Shown here one piece after another: positions 24,966 through 35,000 of a stretch of 35,000 nt of DNA. This DNA is from Anaeromyces robustus (Eukaryota; Neocallimastigomycota; Neocallimastigomycetes; Neocallimastigales; Neocallimastigaceae). The position numbers and the translations under genes are program-made. The notes under the pieces are model-generated. The model searched no databases. It was not told where the DNA came from and saw only the letters and a program-made list of their open reading frames with translations. Every line of letters begins with the position of its first letter. Positions within the stretch are counted from its first letter, which is position 1. Where the stretch lies: contig MCFG01000294.1 in NCBI GenBank assembly GCA_002104895.1, positions 37,501 to 72,500 of the forward strand, written 5' to 3'.

Positions 24966-25190
24966 TTAATGGAAAGAAGTCTCATATATTGACGCAGTCA
25001 AAAAAAGCAAAATTATGTATTGATTTCAATAGCAGAAACTAAGTATATTAGTATTTCTTAATATATAAAAATGATATTAAGAATAAGAAATATTGAATTA
25101 TTTAATCACACAAAATTAATTACAAGTTATACAAATAATTTAGTCAATAAAAAAATTATAATTGAGAAAAGTGGATTAATAACAAATTAA

Positions 25191-25221
<31 letters not shown>

Positions 25222-25352
25222 GTAAAATTTGAATCTATAGATACAAATTCTATGTTAGTAGATATGCTAAACCAAGAACATAAATAGACTTATGATGAAT
25301 AAATTTACAAACCATATTTTTTGTTAAATAAAAAAATCAGGTTTGGAGAGGG

Positions 25353-25478
25353 TGCGTGAATACCAACGAAATATAATGAAAATAAACTAAAAACATAATT
25401 AACTATTCTTTATAATACATTTCAGGAATAAATTCATTTTAAAGTAATATATTTCACTTATATTTCAAATACATTACA
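25353..25478 (+). repeat. Right LTR-like repeat of the copia relic
   Basis: Follows the purine tract ending at 25352, begins TG and ends ttcaaatacattaca like the left copy. Middle blocks ataatgaaaataaa (25371) and tacatttcaggaata (25417) match the left LTR. Confidence 0.7.
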
Positions 25479-26290
25479 ATGTATATAAATAAAAATGTTT
25501 TTTTTTTTTTATTAAAAAAATTTTTTTATCATAATTACAAATTTTATTAAAGTATATTTCATTGTAAATAATATAAATATTTTATTATAAAAAAAAAAAT
25601 TAATATGTATATAAGCAATGCTACCAAGTATTATATTTAAATTTAATTATTTTTTGCTGACAAAGTGTTAAGAAAATATGTACATTTTTTTTAATTATAA
25701 AAAAAAATTGTAATAATAAAGTTGAAAAATTCAATCAATTAATTTATACTTTAATTAATTAAAAGTAATTGAAATAAGATATATATATATATATATATAT
25801 TTTTTTCCCCAAGTAAATAACAATCAAGGAATAATATTTAGAAAAGGAAATATTAGTATTTAATTAATTTATATATATGAAAAATATATAATTAATTAAA
25901 TAATTATATTAATAAACTTTTCTTCTAAAGAAATATGAAATAACTAGTTAAAGATTTTTATCCTAAAAGAAAGAAAAGTGTAGAATTATTTTATTAAAAA
26001 ATATTTTTAAATTAATTATATATTGCAGTATATTATAATATAATATTTATATATTTTTAATCTTTTTAGTCATTTGTCAAAAATAACAAAATGAAATGAA
26101 AATTTTTGTTAATATGAATTTTTACCTAAATGTTAATATTTAAAGTTTATAATTAATTTATAATTAATTTTTCCATAAATAAAATATGATATTCTGAATT
26201 TCATTATTAATATTTAATAAAATTGTAAAATGCAAATATTTTTAAAAACTTTTAATTAAAAATTTTTAATTTAAAGAAAAAATTTATTAT

Positions 26291-26291
26291 A

Positions 26292-26374
<83 letters not shown>
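26291..26374. repeat. (AAAT)n microsatellite
   Basis: About twenty perfect aaat units, non-coding, inside the gene desert. Confidence 0.95.
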
Positions 26375-26376
<2 letters not shown>

Positions 26377-27430
26377 AAAACAAAAATTTAAATAAATGAA
26401 TAAATGAATACCTCTAATTAATTAGTTTTATTGTCATTTCTATTTTAAAGAAAACAAATTTGAAAAAGTTATATTTAATTATTTTTAATTAATAGTCATG
26501 AGTACATTTAATAATTTTATTAAATGTTAAATATTTATTTATATTATTTATATTATTGTCCTTTTTTTTAAAAAAAAAATATTGTAAAAATTTGTAAAAT
26601 TAATAATAAATGTCCAAGTTTATATTTTCCTATATAGAAAATAACATACCAAAAAAAAAAAAAAAAGAAAAAAAATTTCTTCAAGAGTTTCAGTTTTTAT
26701 ATTTATTTTATATATATGTAGATTTTTTTTTTCGAGTAATTATTGGATTATCTCTTTTTTAGGGTATGTCACTCTAGTTTTTTATTATGTTGTAATTAGT
26801 TAAAAAGAAATTCTTAATAATGAAACAAAACTATAATCTTACATATACAACATTTTTGTATTATATTAAATCTTATTTTTTTAATTATATATAATTTTAT
26901 TATTTTTATCTTTAATATGAAAATATTAATATATCAAAAAACTAATTATTTTATTCATAATTTAAAATAAAATTTTTCTTTTAGAGTTTCCATTAAACAC
27001 CAATGTACAATAATATTTATGTATACATTATTTTAATACGTTAATTCATCTTTTTTTTAAAAAAAAATTATTAATATAGATGATATTAATTCTTGTATAA
27101 ATGTAATATATATTAATATATTATTATATATATAAAGTTTTTTTATCTTATCTGTTTAATTATTTTATATTTATTCATATATAGAAATGGATAGAAAAAA
27201 AATCTTATTTTATCTAATGAAAATATTTGATTATGTTTATTAAATAATTTGTTTTTTTTTTTTTATTAATAGTAAATTTTAAATAATCTTTTTTTTCATT
27301 TAAAAAAACATAAATTTATAATTGATTATTTATATATTATGAAATTTAATCTGTTATATTTATAAAATGAAAATGAATATAAACAAAATTAAATAGGTCA
27401 AAATATAAATAAACATAAAAATCATAAAAA

Positions 27431-27440
27431 TAAATAAACA

Positions 27441-27529
<89 letters not shown>
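27431..27529. repeat. (AAAT)n microsatellite
   Basis: About twenty-four aaat units after an imperfect aaacataaaaata lead-in. It is followed by cggataaatgaataaatg, similar to the aaatgaataaatgaat found after the 26291 tract. Confidence 0.95.
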
Positions 27530-27822
27530 ACGGATAAATGAATAAATGATTAAATTTAAATATTATTTAATATATATCTAATTAAAAATTCAAGTATCGA
27601 AATAATCAAACTAATTTTTTTTTATTTTTTTTATTTACATTGAAAAAGGGAAATATTATTATAAAATCAAAATTTCATTGTCACTTTTCAATTATTATAA
27701 AATTTTCAATATTATAGTTTATTATCATTACAGTTCTAGTTTAAGCTAGTTTTTTATATATGTATCTTTTTATTTAATAAAAGAATTATTTAATTATAAT
27801 TCAATAAATGTAAAATAAAAAT

Positions 27823-27899
27823 TATTTATTTATTTACTTATTTATTTATTTATTTATTTTTTATTATTTACTTATTTATTTATTTATTTATATATATAT

Positions 27900-27934
<35 letters not shown>

Positions 27935-27938
27935 TTAA
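27823..27938. repeat. (TTTA)n microsatellite, interrupted
   Basis: TTTA units with interruptions ttttttattatttactt (27857) and tatatatat (27892). The unit strand is opposite to that of the AAAT tract 300 bp upstream, so the two could pair as a large imperfect hairpin. Confidence 0.9.
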
Positions 27939-28484
27939 TGTTATTTTTAACTTTTTTATATGATTTTTCTATAATTATTATTAAGAGTTTAATTTATTTT
28001 GTGTAAAGTTTAAATTTAATTGACAAATTCATAGAATTAAAATTAATATACTGTGATATATATTATAATATATATTAACATATTATATATAGAGGTAATA
28101 AGTAGATATAGTTAATTATTTATATATTATTATTATATAATCTATATATTTAAGAATATATATTATAATATATTTATATATTTGTATTTTAAATAAACAA
28201 TATATTTTCAATATATTTTATATAAATACTATATTTAATTTTAAATCAATAAAGAATAGGAATGACCAAATTTATATAACTTTAAAAATGAAAAGAAAAA
28301 AAACTAAATCTCTAGAATTATTATTATAATTATTATTAATTATGAATAATAATAAATAATACTAAATAATAATAGTTAATATAATAATAAATAATAATTA
28401 AATTAATTAATATGTTTATAGTATTAGAAATACGAATAATAATAAATAATAATAAATAATAAATAATCATAAATCATTATACCT

Positions 28485-28519
<35 letters not shown>

Positions 28520-30670
28520 GAATAATAATTATCAATTATGAATCATAACTTATATTAAATGTTAGTTACAATTATAAATTATAATAATTAAACTTTTTCT
28601 ATGGTTAATATTAATATTAATTTTATTATTTAACAAAATATGAATTTCTTAAAGATTATAGGTTAGAAGAGAAAGAAAAAGAATAAAAAAGAAAATGAAA
28701 GAAAATAAATAATTGTGTGAAAAAAGAGAAAAAAAAATAATTAAAATAGTTAAATTTATAAATAATTATAATATATATATTTTTTTATACGAATGTAAGT
28801 TTTTTTTTTTAAAAGAAAAAGATTTTTATAAATTATAAAATATTTAAAATATTTTATAACATTATTATTGAGTTAATTATTAAGAAACAAGTAATAATTA
28901 TATTAGTGTATATTCATGAATTTTTTTTATTTCATTAAAAGAATTATAAAGATAATTTATTCATTTATTATTGATTGAAATTCTATATCATACAATAATT
29001 ATAATCATAGTTTAAAAATATATATTACTTAGCTTATTGATTGTTGAATTCTTTTTTTTATTTTACTTTTATTATTCATATAAAATATATATTCATGAAA
29101 GAAAGAAAGAAATATTTATATCTCATTTTGCTCCAGAATCATCGTCGATGATATTAATTAATCAATCCGGAAACATCTTTTTTTTTATTTTATTCTATTT
29201 TTTTTTAGATTTAAAAATAGTATATAATTATCTAATAGATTCATTATAACGAACTTTTTTTTTTTTTTTTTAATTTATTGAAATTATTTTTTACCATTAA
29301 TTTCATTAACCATATATTAAAATATGGGGACTTTTCTGGTTCAATTATTATTTTTGTAATATTTGTAATATACTACAATATATTATTAAATTAATAATCT
29401 TTGTTGTTATATTTTATTTAATGATTTAATAAATAGACAAAAAAAATTTTTTTTTTTCTAAATATTATAATATTTTATTTTTAATATTTTTTTTATTTAT
29501 TTATTTATTTTTTTTTTTTTTATTCATTCTAGTTTCAAATTTATGATTTAATATATTTCCATTATATTTATTTATATTTATTTTATATTTTACTATATAT
29601 TACTATATATTAGTGAATATATAAAAATATAATTTTTTTTTCTATAAAAAAATTTTTTTTTCTAGATTTTAAAAATTTAATGTATTATAATATATTTAAA
29701 TGAATATAATTGACTAATTTTTCAATATATTAAAATAGACTAGTTAACTTAATTAGTCATCTTTTAAAATAAATGAAACGATTACCATATTTATATGATA
29801 TTATTTAAAAATATTGTATATTCCAATTCTAGTATATTATATATTAAAATTTTAATTAGAATTGAACTATATTTATTATATTATCAATTAAATTAACAGT
29901 TATAAATTCAATATATTATTCAATAGTATCTAATTAAATAATAATAAACTTTAATTAAATTAAAATAAATTATTAATATATTAGTTTAAATTATAATATA
30001 TTCTTTATTTAGTTATATTTTTTTATCTCCTAAAAAAAATAATTAAGTGAATATATAATTTTAAAATTAATAAACTTTTAGTATAAATTAAATGAATAAA
30101 TAACATAATAAATAAATAAATTATTATGAGTATTAATTATGATGAAAATTTTATATTTTTTAAGATTGAAAAATATAAGGAAAAATAATTTATAAAAAAA
30201 AAAAATTATATAATAAACAATAATTGTCATAATTTTATCTTTTTTTTTTTTTTTTTTTTTCAATTAAAAAATTTTTTTTAAAAAAGTAATTTTTTTTTTA
30301 CAAGTTGATACTACAATATAATTATTTTTTTTTAATAAAAACGAATAAAGTGATATTAATGATATAGTAAAAGAATTATCTTTCATAACAATATTTTTTA
30401 TTTACAAAGATTTTTTATTATTATACAAACAATGATATAATATTATTATATTTTAGAAACAAAAAAAACAAACAAACAAACAAAATACATCTTGAACATA
30501 TAAATAAAGACAAAACAAATAAAGATAAAAAGAATAATAGTTAATATAAAAAACTTATTCTACTAATATAGCAAATAAAAATACACTATTACATAATAAG
30601 CTTTTAATTTTGTATTTATTTAAAATTAATAAATATATTCTATTATATATATGTTAATTCATAATTAAAA

Positions 30671-30700
30671 AATCAATAAGTAAATAAGTAAATAAATAAG

Positions 30701-30746
<46 letters not shown>
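30671..30746. repeat. (AAAT)n microsatellite with aagt variants
   Basis: The 5' part alternates taaataag units, the 3' part is pure aaat. Non-coding, about 420 bp upstream of the gene at 31170. Confidence 0.9.
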
Positions 30747-30748
<2 letters not shown>

Positions 30749-31169
30749 AACCTTCCCATAACCTTATTTTTTTTTTTAAAAAAAAAAATTGTTTGAAGAC
30801 AGTATAATACCCAAGATATATTTTTTATTTATTTATTCATATGCTTATTTTTGAATTCATTATTTTTAATAAAGAAATTATAACCATTTTTACTTGGTAG
30901 AAAGGAATATCAATAACAAAATAATATCAATTTCATAATATATGTTATTTTTGATAATTTAAGTTTTTTTATTTCATTTTTTTTTTAACTATCAATTTAT
31001 GTATTAGGTGTTGTTTTATTAAACAAAAAAGCAACTATATTATTGTATAAAAAGAAAATATATATATATTTTAGTAAAACAATAATAATAGTGAAAAAAA
31101 AATAATAGCAAAAATTCATTTTTATTTCAAATAAACTAATAGTTAATCATAAATATTTAATTTGTCAAC

Positions 31170-32247
31170 ATGTCAATTGTTACTGATCCACTTTTAGTTT
31201 CAAGTATAAACTATGATCAAGATACTTGTAATTGTGAAGGTTGTTATTATAATAATCAAATATATACTGATTATCCTTCACCTGTAAGTTCACCCGACTT
31301 TTCAGAAATTTCAGAAAATCAAGCAGAAATAAAATCATGTAATGATAATAGTCCATATTATTCAGATACTTTTGAATATTGTGATTCCCCTAGTTCTATT
31401 ACGGAAAATGAAGATATTGAAATTGAAATAGATTTAAATAATGATAATAATACCACTACTTCAAAAAGAAGTTATACCAATATGAATAATGATGATATAT
31501 ATACCAATCCTACTACTACTAATAATAATAAAACTAATAATAAGAGATATCCAAGATGTTTTACACCTACCTCACCTGTTAATTCTATGTCATCATTAAA
31601 GACAAGTAGAAAGCGTTCATATAGTGAAGTAGAGGATACAAGTATTTTCAGTAATATTGATTCTATGAATGAAGAAGACATAGATACCTATTTAAATAAT
31701 ATTGATTTTGATCTTTTTCCAAAAGTTAAGTCTTCTTCTGAACTTTTAATTTTTTCACCTTTGGCTATGAAACGTTTTAAGTTATCAAATAGATCTAAAC
31801 AAAATAATCACAATTATCAAGGAGAAGAATGTAATTCTAATTATTTTGATTCTGAAAACATTTATAATACCCCAAGAATCGTAGAACTTAGTGATGATGA
31901 AGATATTAGTCAATATTCTTCACAAAATTCAGTAATATCAAATCATACTTCTACCCCTTTATATCCAAATTCATGCCAATCCTTTTCAGTATCATCAGAA
32001 GCATGTTGCTTTAATGTCAATTCTTCCCCATTTATGTCATATCAACAACAGCAACAACAAGAAAGTATGTATTATATTAAAAAAAAAAATTAATTATATA
32101 TATATGTTTATAATTAATTAAATTTATTTGTTTATTTCTTTATATTTTTTTAAATGATTATTTTTATTAATATTATTTTAATCATTTATAAATTATAATA
32201 ATAAAATAGGTTGCTTTAATAACCATATATCATCATTACAAGTTTAA
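31170..32247 (+). CDS. Low-complexity, probably nuclear protein of unknown function
   Basis: The main exon is 31170-32064. A GTATGT donor at 32065 and a TAG acceptor ending at 32209 define a 145-bp intron. The second exon (32210-32247) adds C-F-N-N-H-I-S-S-L-Q-V and a stop, for 310 residues. If unspliced, the frame ends after an IKKKN tail at 32093 (307 residues). The protein is rich in Ser, Asn and Thr, with several S/T-P sites (SPVSSPD, TPTSPV, FSPLAM), an acidic I/E run (around 92-97), basic patches KTSRKRSYSE and MKRFK that could be nuclear signals, and IVELSDDEDI near residue 240, a textbook SUMO-interacting motif shape (hydrophobic core then acids). It starts with a small Cys cluster (CNCEGC) and ends with a poly-Gln run. 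No folded domain is seen. It may be a transcriptional regulator or cell-cycle substrate, but nothing proves that. Confidence 0.72.
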
Positions 32248-32690
32248 AATTAATTCATTTTCTATTATTCCTTATTTTTTTATTTTTTTAAAATGGAATG
32301 ATGAAAGTGATAAAGAAGAAAGCAGAAATAAGTGAACAAGAAAATATTATTTATTTTTTTTTTGTTCACTTTTGAATAATAAATGTTTTGGGAAAAAAAA
32401 AAATAAGAATTTTCCTTTACAGAGGAAAACATTTATTATATTATCTAATTTATTCATAATTAAACTATTTATAATTTTCATAATTAAAAATAATTATTGA
32501 ATAAATAACAATAACAAAAAAAAACAACTTTTTTTTCTTTTCTTTTCTTTTTCTTTTTTTTTTAATTTAAATTTAAACAAATATTAATCAATCTATTATT
32601 TTTTTTTTAAAATAAAAAATTAATATATTTAGAAAAAAATATGATAATATTAAAACAATATTTTAATATATGCTTAAATTTAAATCATGT

Positions 32691-32726
<36 letters not shown>

Positions 32727-33031
32727 TGAAAAAGAAAAAAAATGGTAATATATAATGTTAACATAGATATAAATAGATATTTTATTGAAAAAAAAAAAAA
32801 GGATGGAGGGGGTAAAACATAAGCAATGTTTTGATATTGTTGATAATGATGAAGTAGAGATACCAAAGAAGAAGAAATAATATAATATATAAAAACGAAT
32901 ATATGTCATTATATATATATTTATAAAAATTAAATTATCTTTTTTTTTTTTTTTTTCTAATTAATCAAAATTATTATTTAAAATTATTGATTTGTAACTT
33001 TTAATTTTTTTCATAGATTTAGAGATTTGAT

Positions 33032-33062
<31 letters not shown>

Positions 33063-33488
33063 TATAACATTTTCACATAATTTATTTATTTATTTCATTT
33101 AAGTTATATATAAACATTTAACATACCTTATCATACATCTATTATTTTGGTTTGAATAATAATAAAAAAAAAATGATGATAATAAAATGATTATTTAAAT
33201 TAATAATGAAAATCATCATAATCATAATAATAATAAATAAAACAAAAATATAAAATTTAATTAATTATATATAAATATATATAATAATTGATCTTTTATT
33301 TTAATACTTTTTTTTTTTTTTTTAATTTAGTTATTAATAAATCTTTTATTTTATAATCATATATATATATATGTATAATATATATATGATTATATTTTAT
33401 ATTTTTTTAATTGGTGGAAGAGAATATGGTTTTAGTGAAAGAAATAACAATTGTCCATACAAAAAGGAATAGAAATGTTTTTGTATAA
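32248..33488. other. Intergenic, A+T-rich, with two adjacent hairpins
   Basis: It holds the 3' region of the preceding gene with hairpins at 32330-32437, a poly(A) run at 32697-32723, a poly(T) run at 32939-32956 and short TTTA tracts (33029-33062). Minus-strand open frames at 32663-32909 are translations of T-runs and are not genes. Confidence 0.65.
32330..32437. other. Two consecutive inverted repeats downstream of the 31170 gene
   Basis: aagtgaaca (32330-32338) pairs perfectly with tgttcactt (32363-32371). aataaatgtttt (32378-32389) pairs perfectly with aaaacatttatt (32426-32437). The first loop is a T-rich stretch. They lie 80-190 bp after the stop, so they could shape the 3' UTR, or be a small element's ends. 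Confidence 0.55.
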
Positions 33489-33740
33489 GTGCCAGGCTGA
33501 GTCTGGTACATATTCAAAATCTCTATTCTTGTTACGATCTGCGGCTCTATTAAATGATATCATGCCTGTTGTCTGTAAAAGACAACATTTATTGTTCAAT
33601 AAATTCAAAACCAACCTCTCCAGGAACGTCAATACTGATAACACAATAGGACAGCCTAATAGGGCAAATACCTATCCTATTACCGACCCTATAGTAAAAT
33701 ATGATAGATCAATTTTACTTTAATTCTATATGTAGAATTA
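33489..33740 (+). ncRNA. Candidate structured RNA (unidentified), or relic of a GC-richer insert
   Basis: This island is visibly richer in G and C than anything within several kb and carries a chain of hairpins: gtgccag/ctggtac (33489-33509, with one G-U pair that forms only on the plus strand), gttgtct/agacaac with a gtaaa loop (33568-33586), atttatt/aataaat with a gttc loop (33587-33604), taatagg/cctatta (33657-33682), and an 8-bp hairpin taattcta/tagaatta (33721-33740). Open frames exist on both strands (33451-33723 plus, 33432-33644 minus) but neither shows a known domain. The string ttgttacgatctgc (33527-33540) equals, from memory, a piece near the 3' end of eukaryotic large-subunit rRNA, so a divergent rRNA fragment is possible. 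The terminal hairpin is not followed at once by a T run. Identity unresolved. Confidence 0.4.
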
Positions 33741-35000
33741 AATGCTAGTATGGATTTATTATTTTTACATATTATTATACTACTTTTTTTTTTTTTTTTT
33801 TCTCTCCAGTATTATTCATTATTATCTATAATATTTTACTGGTTTATATATATATATATTTTTTTTTGTATCATTTTTTTTTATTATGTGTTTTTTTTTT
33901 ATGTTTATGTATATTTATATTTAAATTCAATAATGATGTACGAATTATGTGCTATAAAAAAAAAAGTTAGTTTTATAGAAAAAATAATTATGATTAAACT
34001 CAAGGGAGAGTTTTATGGACATTACACTATCTTTAATTTTTTTATTTTATAATATTGTATCATTTAGAGGGGAATGAAGTTCGAATAATGGGAATTATTA
34101 TAATTTCAGATATTAATTATATAAAAATTTTTATAATAAAGAAAAATATATATATAACAAATTTTTTTTATATATAATTCTTTTACTATATCAATAAATA
34201 TACAAAATCTAAATGATTTAATAATAAATAAAAATAAAGAATAATATTTTCTTCCTTTGTCAAAAAAAAAATTTTTTTTTATAAATATATATATAACAAT
34301 TAAAAAAAAAAAAAATAGAAGATAAAAATTGATAAAAATTGCTATAGTAAATAAATATGAATTAAAAACCAAGTATTAAATAATAATAATAATGCAAATT
34401 CTACGATTTTGTTTTTTTAATTCTTTAAAATGTTCTTTATTTCTTTATATTTATCAGTTTTTTAATTTATTTTATTTTATCTTATTTTATATTTTAAAAA
34501 TAAAAATATTAATTTAATTTATAGAATATACTAGATTATAATAATATTCAGAACTAATAAAAAAAAAAAAAGAACTTATTAATACCTATTAATACTTATT
34601 TTTGAAATAATTTTTTTATAGAAAATTTTTTTCTCCTTTTTTTTTTTATTCTAATAAAAAAATTTTTTTAACCTCCTTTTTGTTTGCAGTAATAATTTAT
34701 TTAATAATTAAAATATAAATGATATATTTTTATTAATATTTAATTTATTTATATTTGTATTTTATTTTATTTTATTTTATTTAATTATTTATCTTTTCTT
34801 TTAACTTTATGTAATCAAGGTAAACATTCTTAGTTTGTTATTATTTAATATTACTATTTTATTATTTTTATTGTTCTTATTATTATCATTTTTACACTTT
34901 GCTATTACTATATTATATTATTATTAATATAAAGTTCTGGGATTATTTGTAGTAATATTTATTTTTATACATTTATTTATTAATTCTTGTTACATTTGAA
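33741..35000. other. Intergenic, A+T-rich, no gene seen
   Basis: Poly(T) runs (33784-33800), TnAn junctions (34262-34280), and AT-rich drift. A slightly less AT-rich patch (33990-34090, containing ctcaagggagagttttatgg and gaggggaatgaagttcgaataatggg) could be a remnant of a mobile element's purine tract, but no matching LTR was found. Open frames at 33750-34052 and 34106-34372 are Phe/Ile/Tyr-rich and unconvincing. Confidence 0.6.

Larger units (their letters stand above)
23996..25478 (+). mobile_element. Decayed Ty1/copia LTR retrotransposon (internally deleted)
   Basis: Two diverged direct repeats of about 125 bp bound the element: 23996-24120 and 25353-25478. Both begin with TG, share ataatgaaaataaa near the start and tacatttca.gaata in the middle, and end ttcaaatacattaca. 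Just before the right copy lies a purine tract ggtttggagaggg, as expected of a polypurine tract. Inside, in plus orientation with stops and frameshifts, are a reverse transcriptase start resembling VYKIKYD (24371-24397) followed by a KYRKR..IKGR segment; then, after a deletion of most of the polymerase, an EGKINGIIIN segment, the RNase H motif YTDS (24891-24902), a W-R-S-Q-K-K-Q segment (Trp now TGA at 24990) and S-I-A-E-T-K-Y (about 25025-25045). That order is Ty1/copia. Non-functional. No clean target duplication. Confidence 0.8.
22760..31169. other. 8.4-kb gene desert with one retrotransposon relic and AAAT/TTTA tracts
   Basis: Apart from the copia relic (23996-25478) there is no convincing gene. 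The sequence is A+T drift with TnAn junctions (26566-26579, 27051-27067, 30765-30788), tetranucleotide tracts, and trinucleotide patches near 28316-28510. The short open frames at 23348-23626, 29037-29249 and 30078-30263 are runs of Ile, Phe, Tyr, Asn and Lys without domain pattern. The last few hundred bases should hold the promoter of the gene starting at 31170. Confidence 0.7.

Noticed and set aside
33432-33723. Protein-coding genes on either strand of the GC island
   Set aside because: Both overlap each other, neither has a recognisable domain, and the hairpin chain explains the sequence better. Kept only as an alternative.
33990-34090. Second copia element suggested by ctcaagggagagtttt
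   Set aside because: It looks like a polypurine tract, but no paired LTR or pol similarity was found nearby.
34069-34095. tRNA T-arm-like string agttcgaataatggg
   Set aside because: No 5-bp stem flanks the TTCGAAT and no D-arm, anticodon arm or acceptor stem could be placed upstream.

Overview
The window reads as nuclear DNA of an anaerobic gut (rumen) fungus of the Neocallimastigomycota. The evidence is extreme A+T richness, long poly(A)/poly(T) runs, (ATT)n and (ATTT)n microsatellites, short GT..AG introns, eukaryotic nuclear genes (a Sub2/UAP56 helicase and a Src1/Heh1-type inner nuclear membrane protein), and bacterial-type genes with fungal base composition. The lineage is inferred from style and gene content. 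No taxonomic marker was searched.

Layout. 1-2114 (+): 3' part of a secreted Cys-rich repeat protein ending in a GH108-type lysozyme (muramidase) domain. 4868-7030 (+): a single-exon protein made almost wholly of ankyrin repeats. 8016-10221 (-): a seven-exon DEAD-box RNA helicase, the Sub2/UAP56 orthologue, with exons resolved base by base here. 10222-13337: non-coding, holding a large TTTA microsatellite and a small element with inverted ends. 13338-16790 (+): a Heh1/Src1/MAN1-family inner nuclear membrane protein. 18223-20359 (-): a five-exon secreted Cys-containing protein of unknown function, with a large microsatellite in intron 3. 22169-22759 (+): an intact GAD-like/DUF1851 protein, the family of bacterial type VI secretion immunity protein Tdi1. 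22760-31169: an 8.4-kb gene desert holding a decayed Ty1/copia retrotransposon with recognisable LTRs. 31170-32247 (+): a low-complexity, probably nuclear protein. 33489-33740 (+): a base-composition island with a chain of hairpins, a candidate structured RNA.

The genes do not form an operon-like unit. Two (the GH108 muramidase and the Tdi1-like protein) look acquired from bacteria, and both concern conflict with bacteria: one would attack peptidoglycan, the other belongs to a family that neutralises a contact-delivered bacterial DNase. That pairing fits life in a rumen. A functional link is inference only, since they lie 20 kb apart with housekeeping genes between. The helicase (mRNA export) and the Heh1-like protein (nuclear envelope and pore quality control) are ordinary nuclear functions. 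All exon models come from reading splice sites and conserved protein, not from transcripts.
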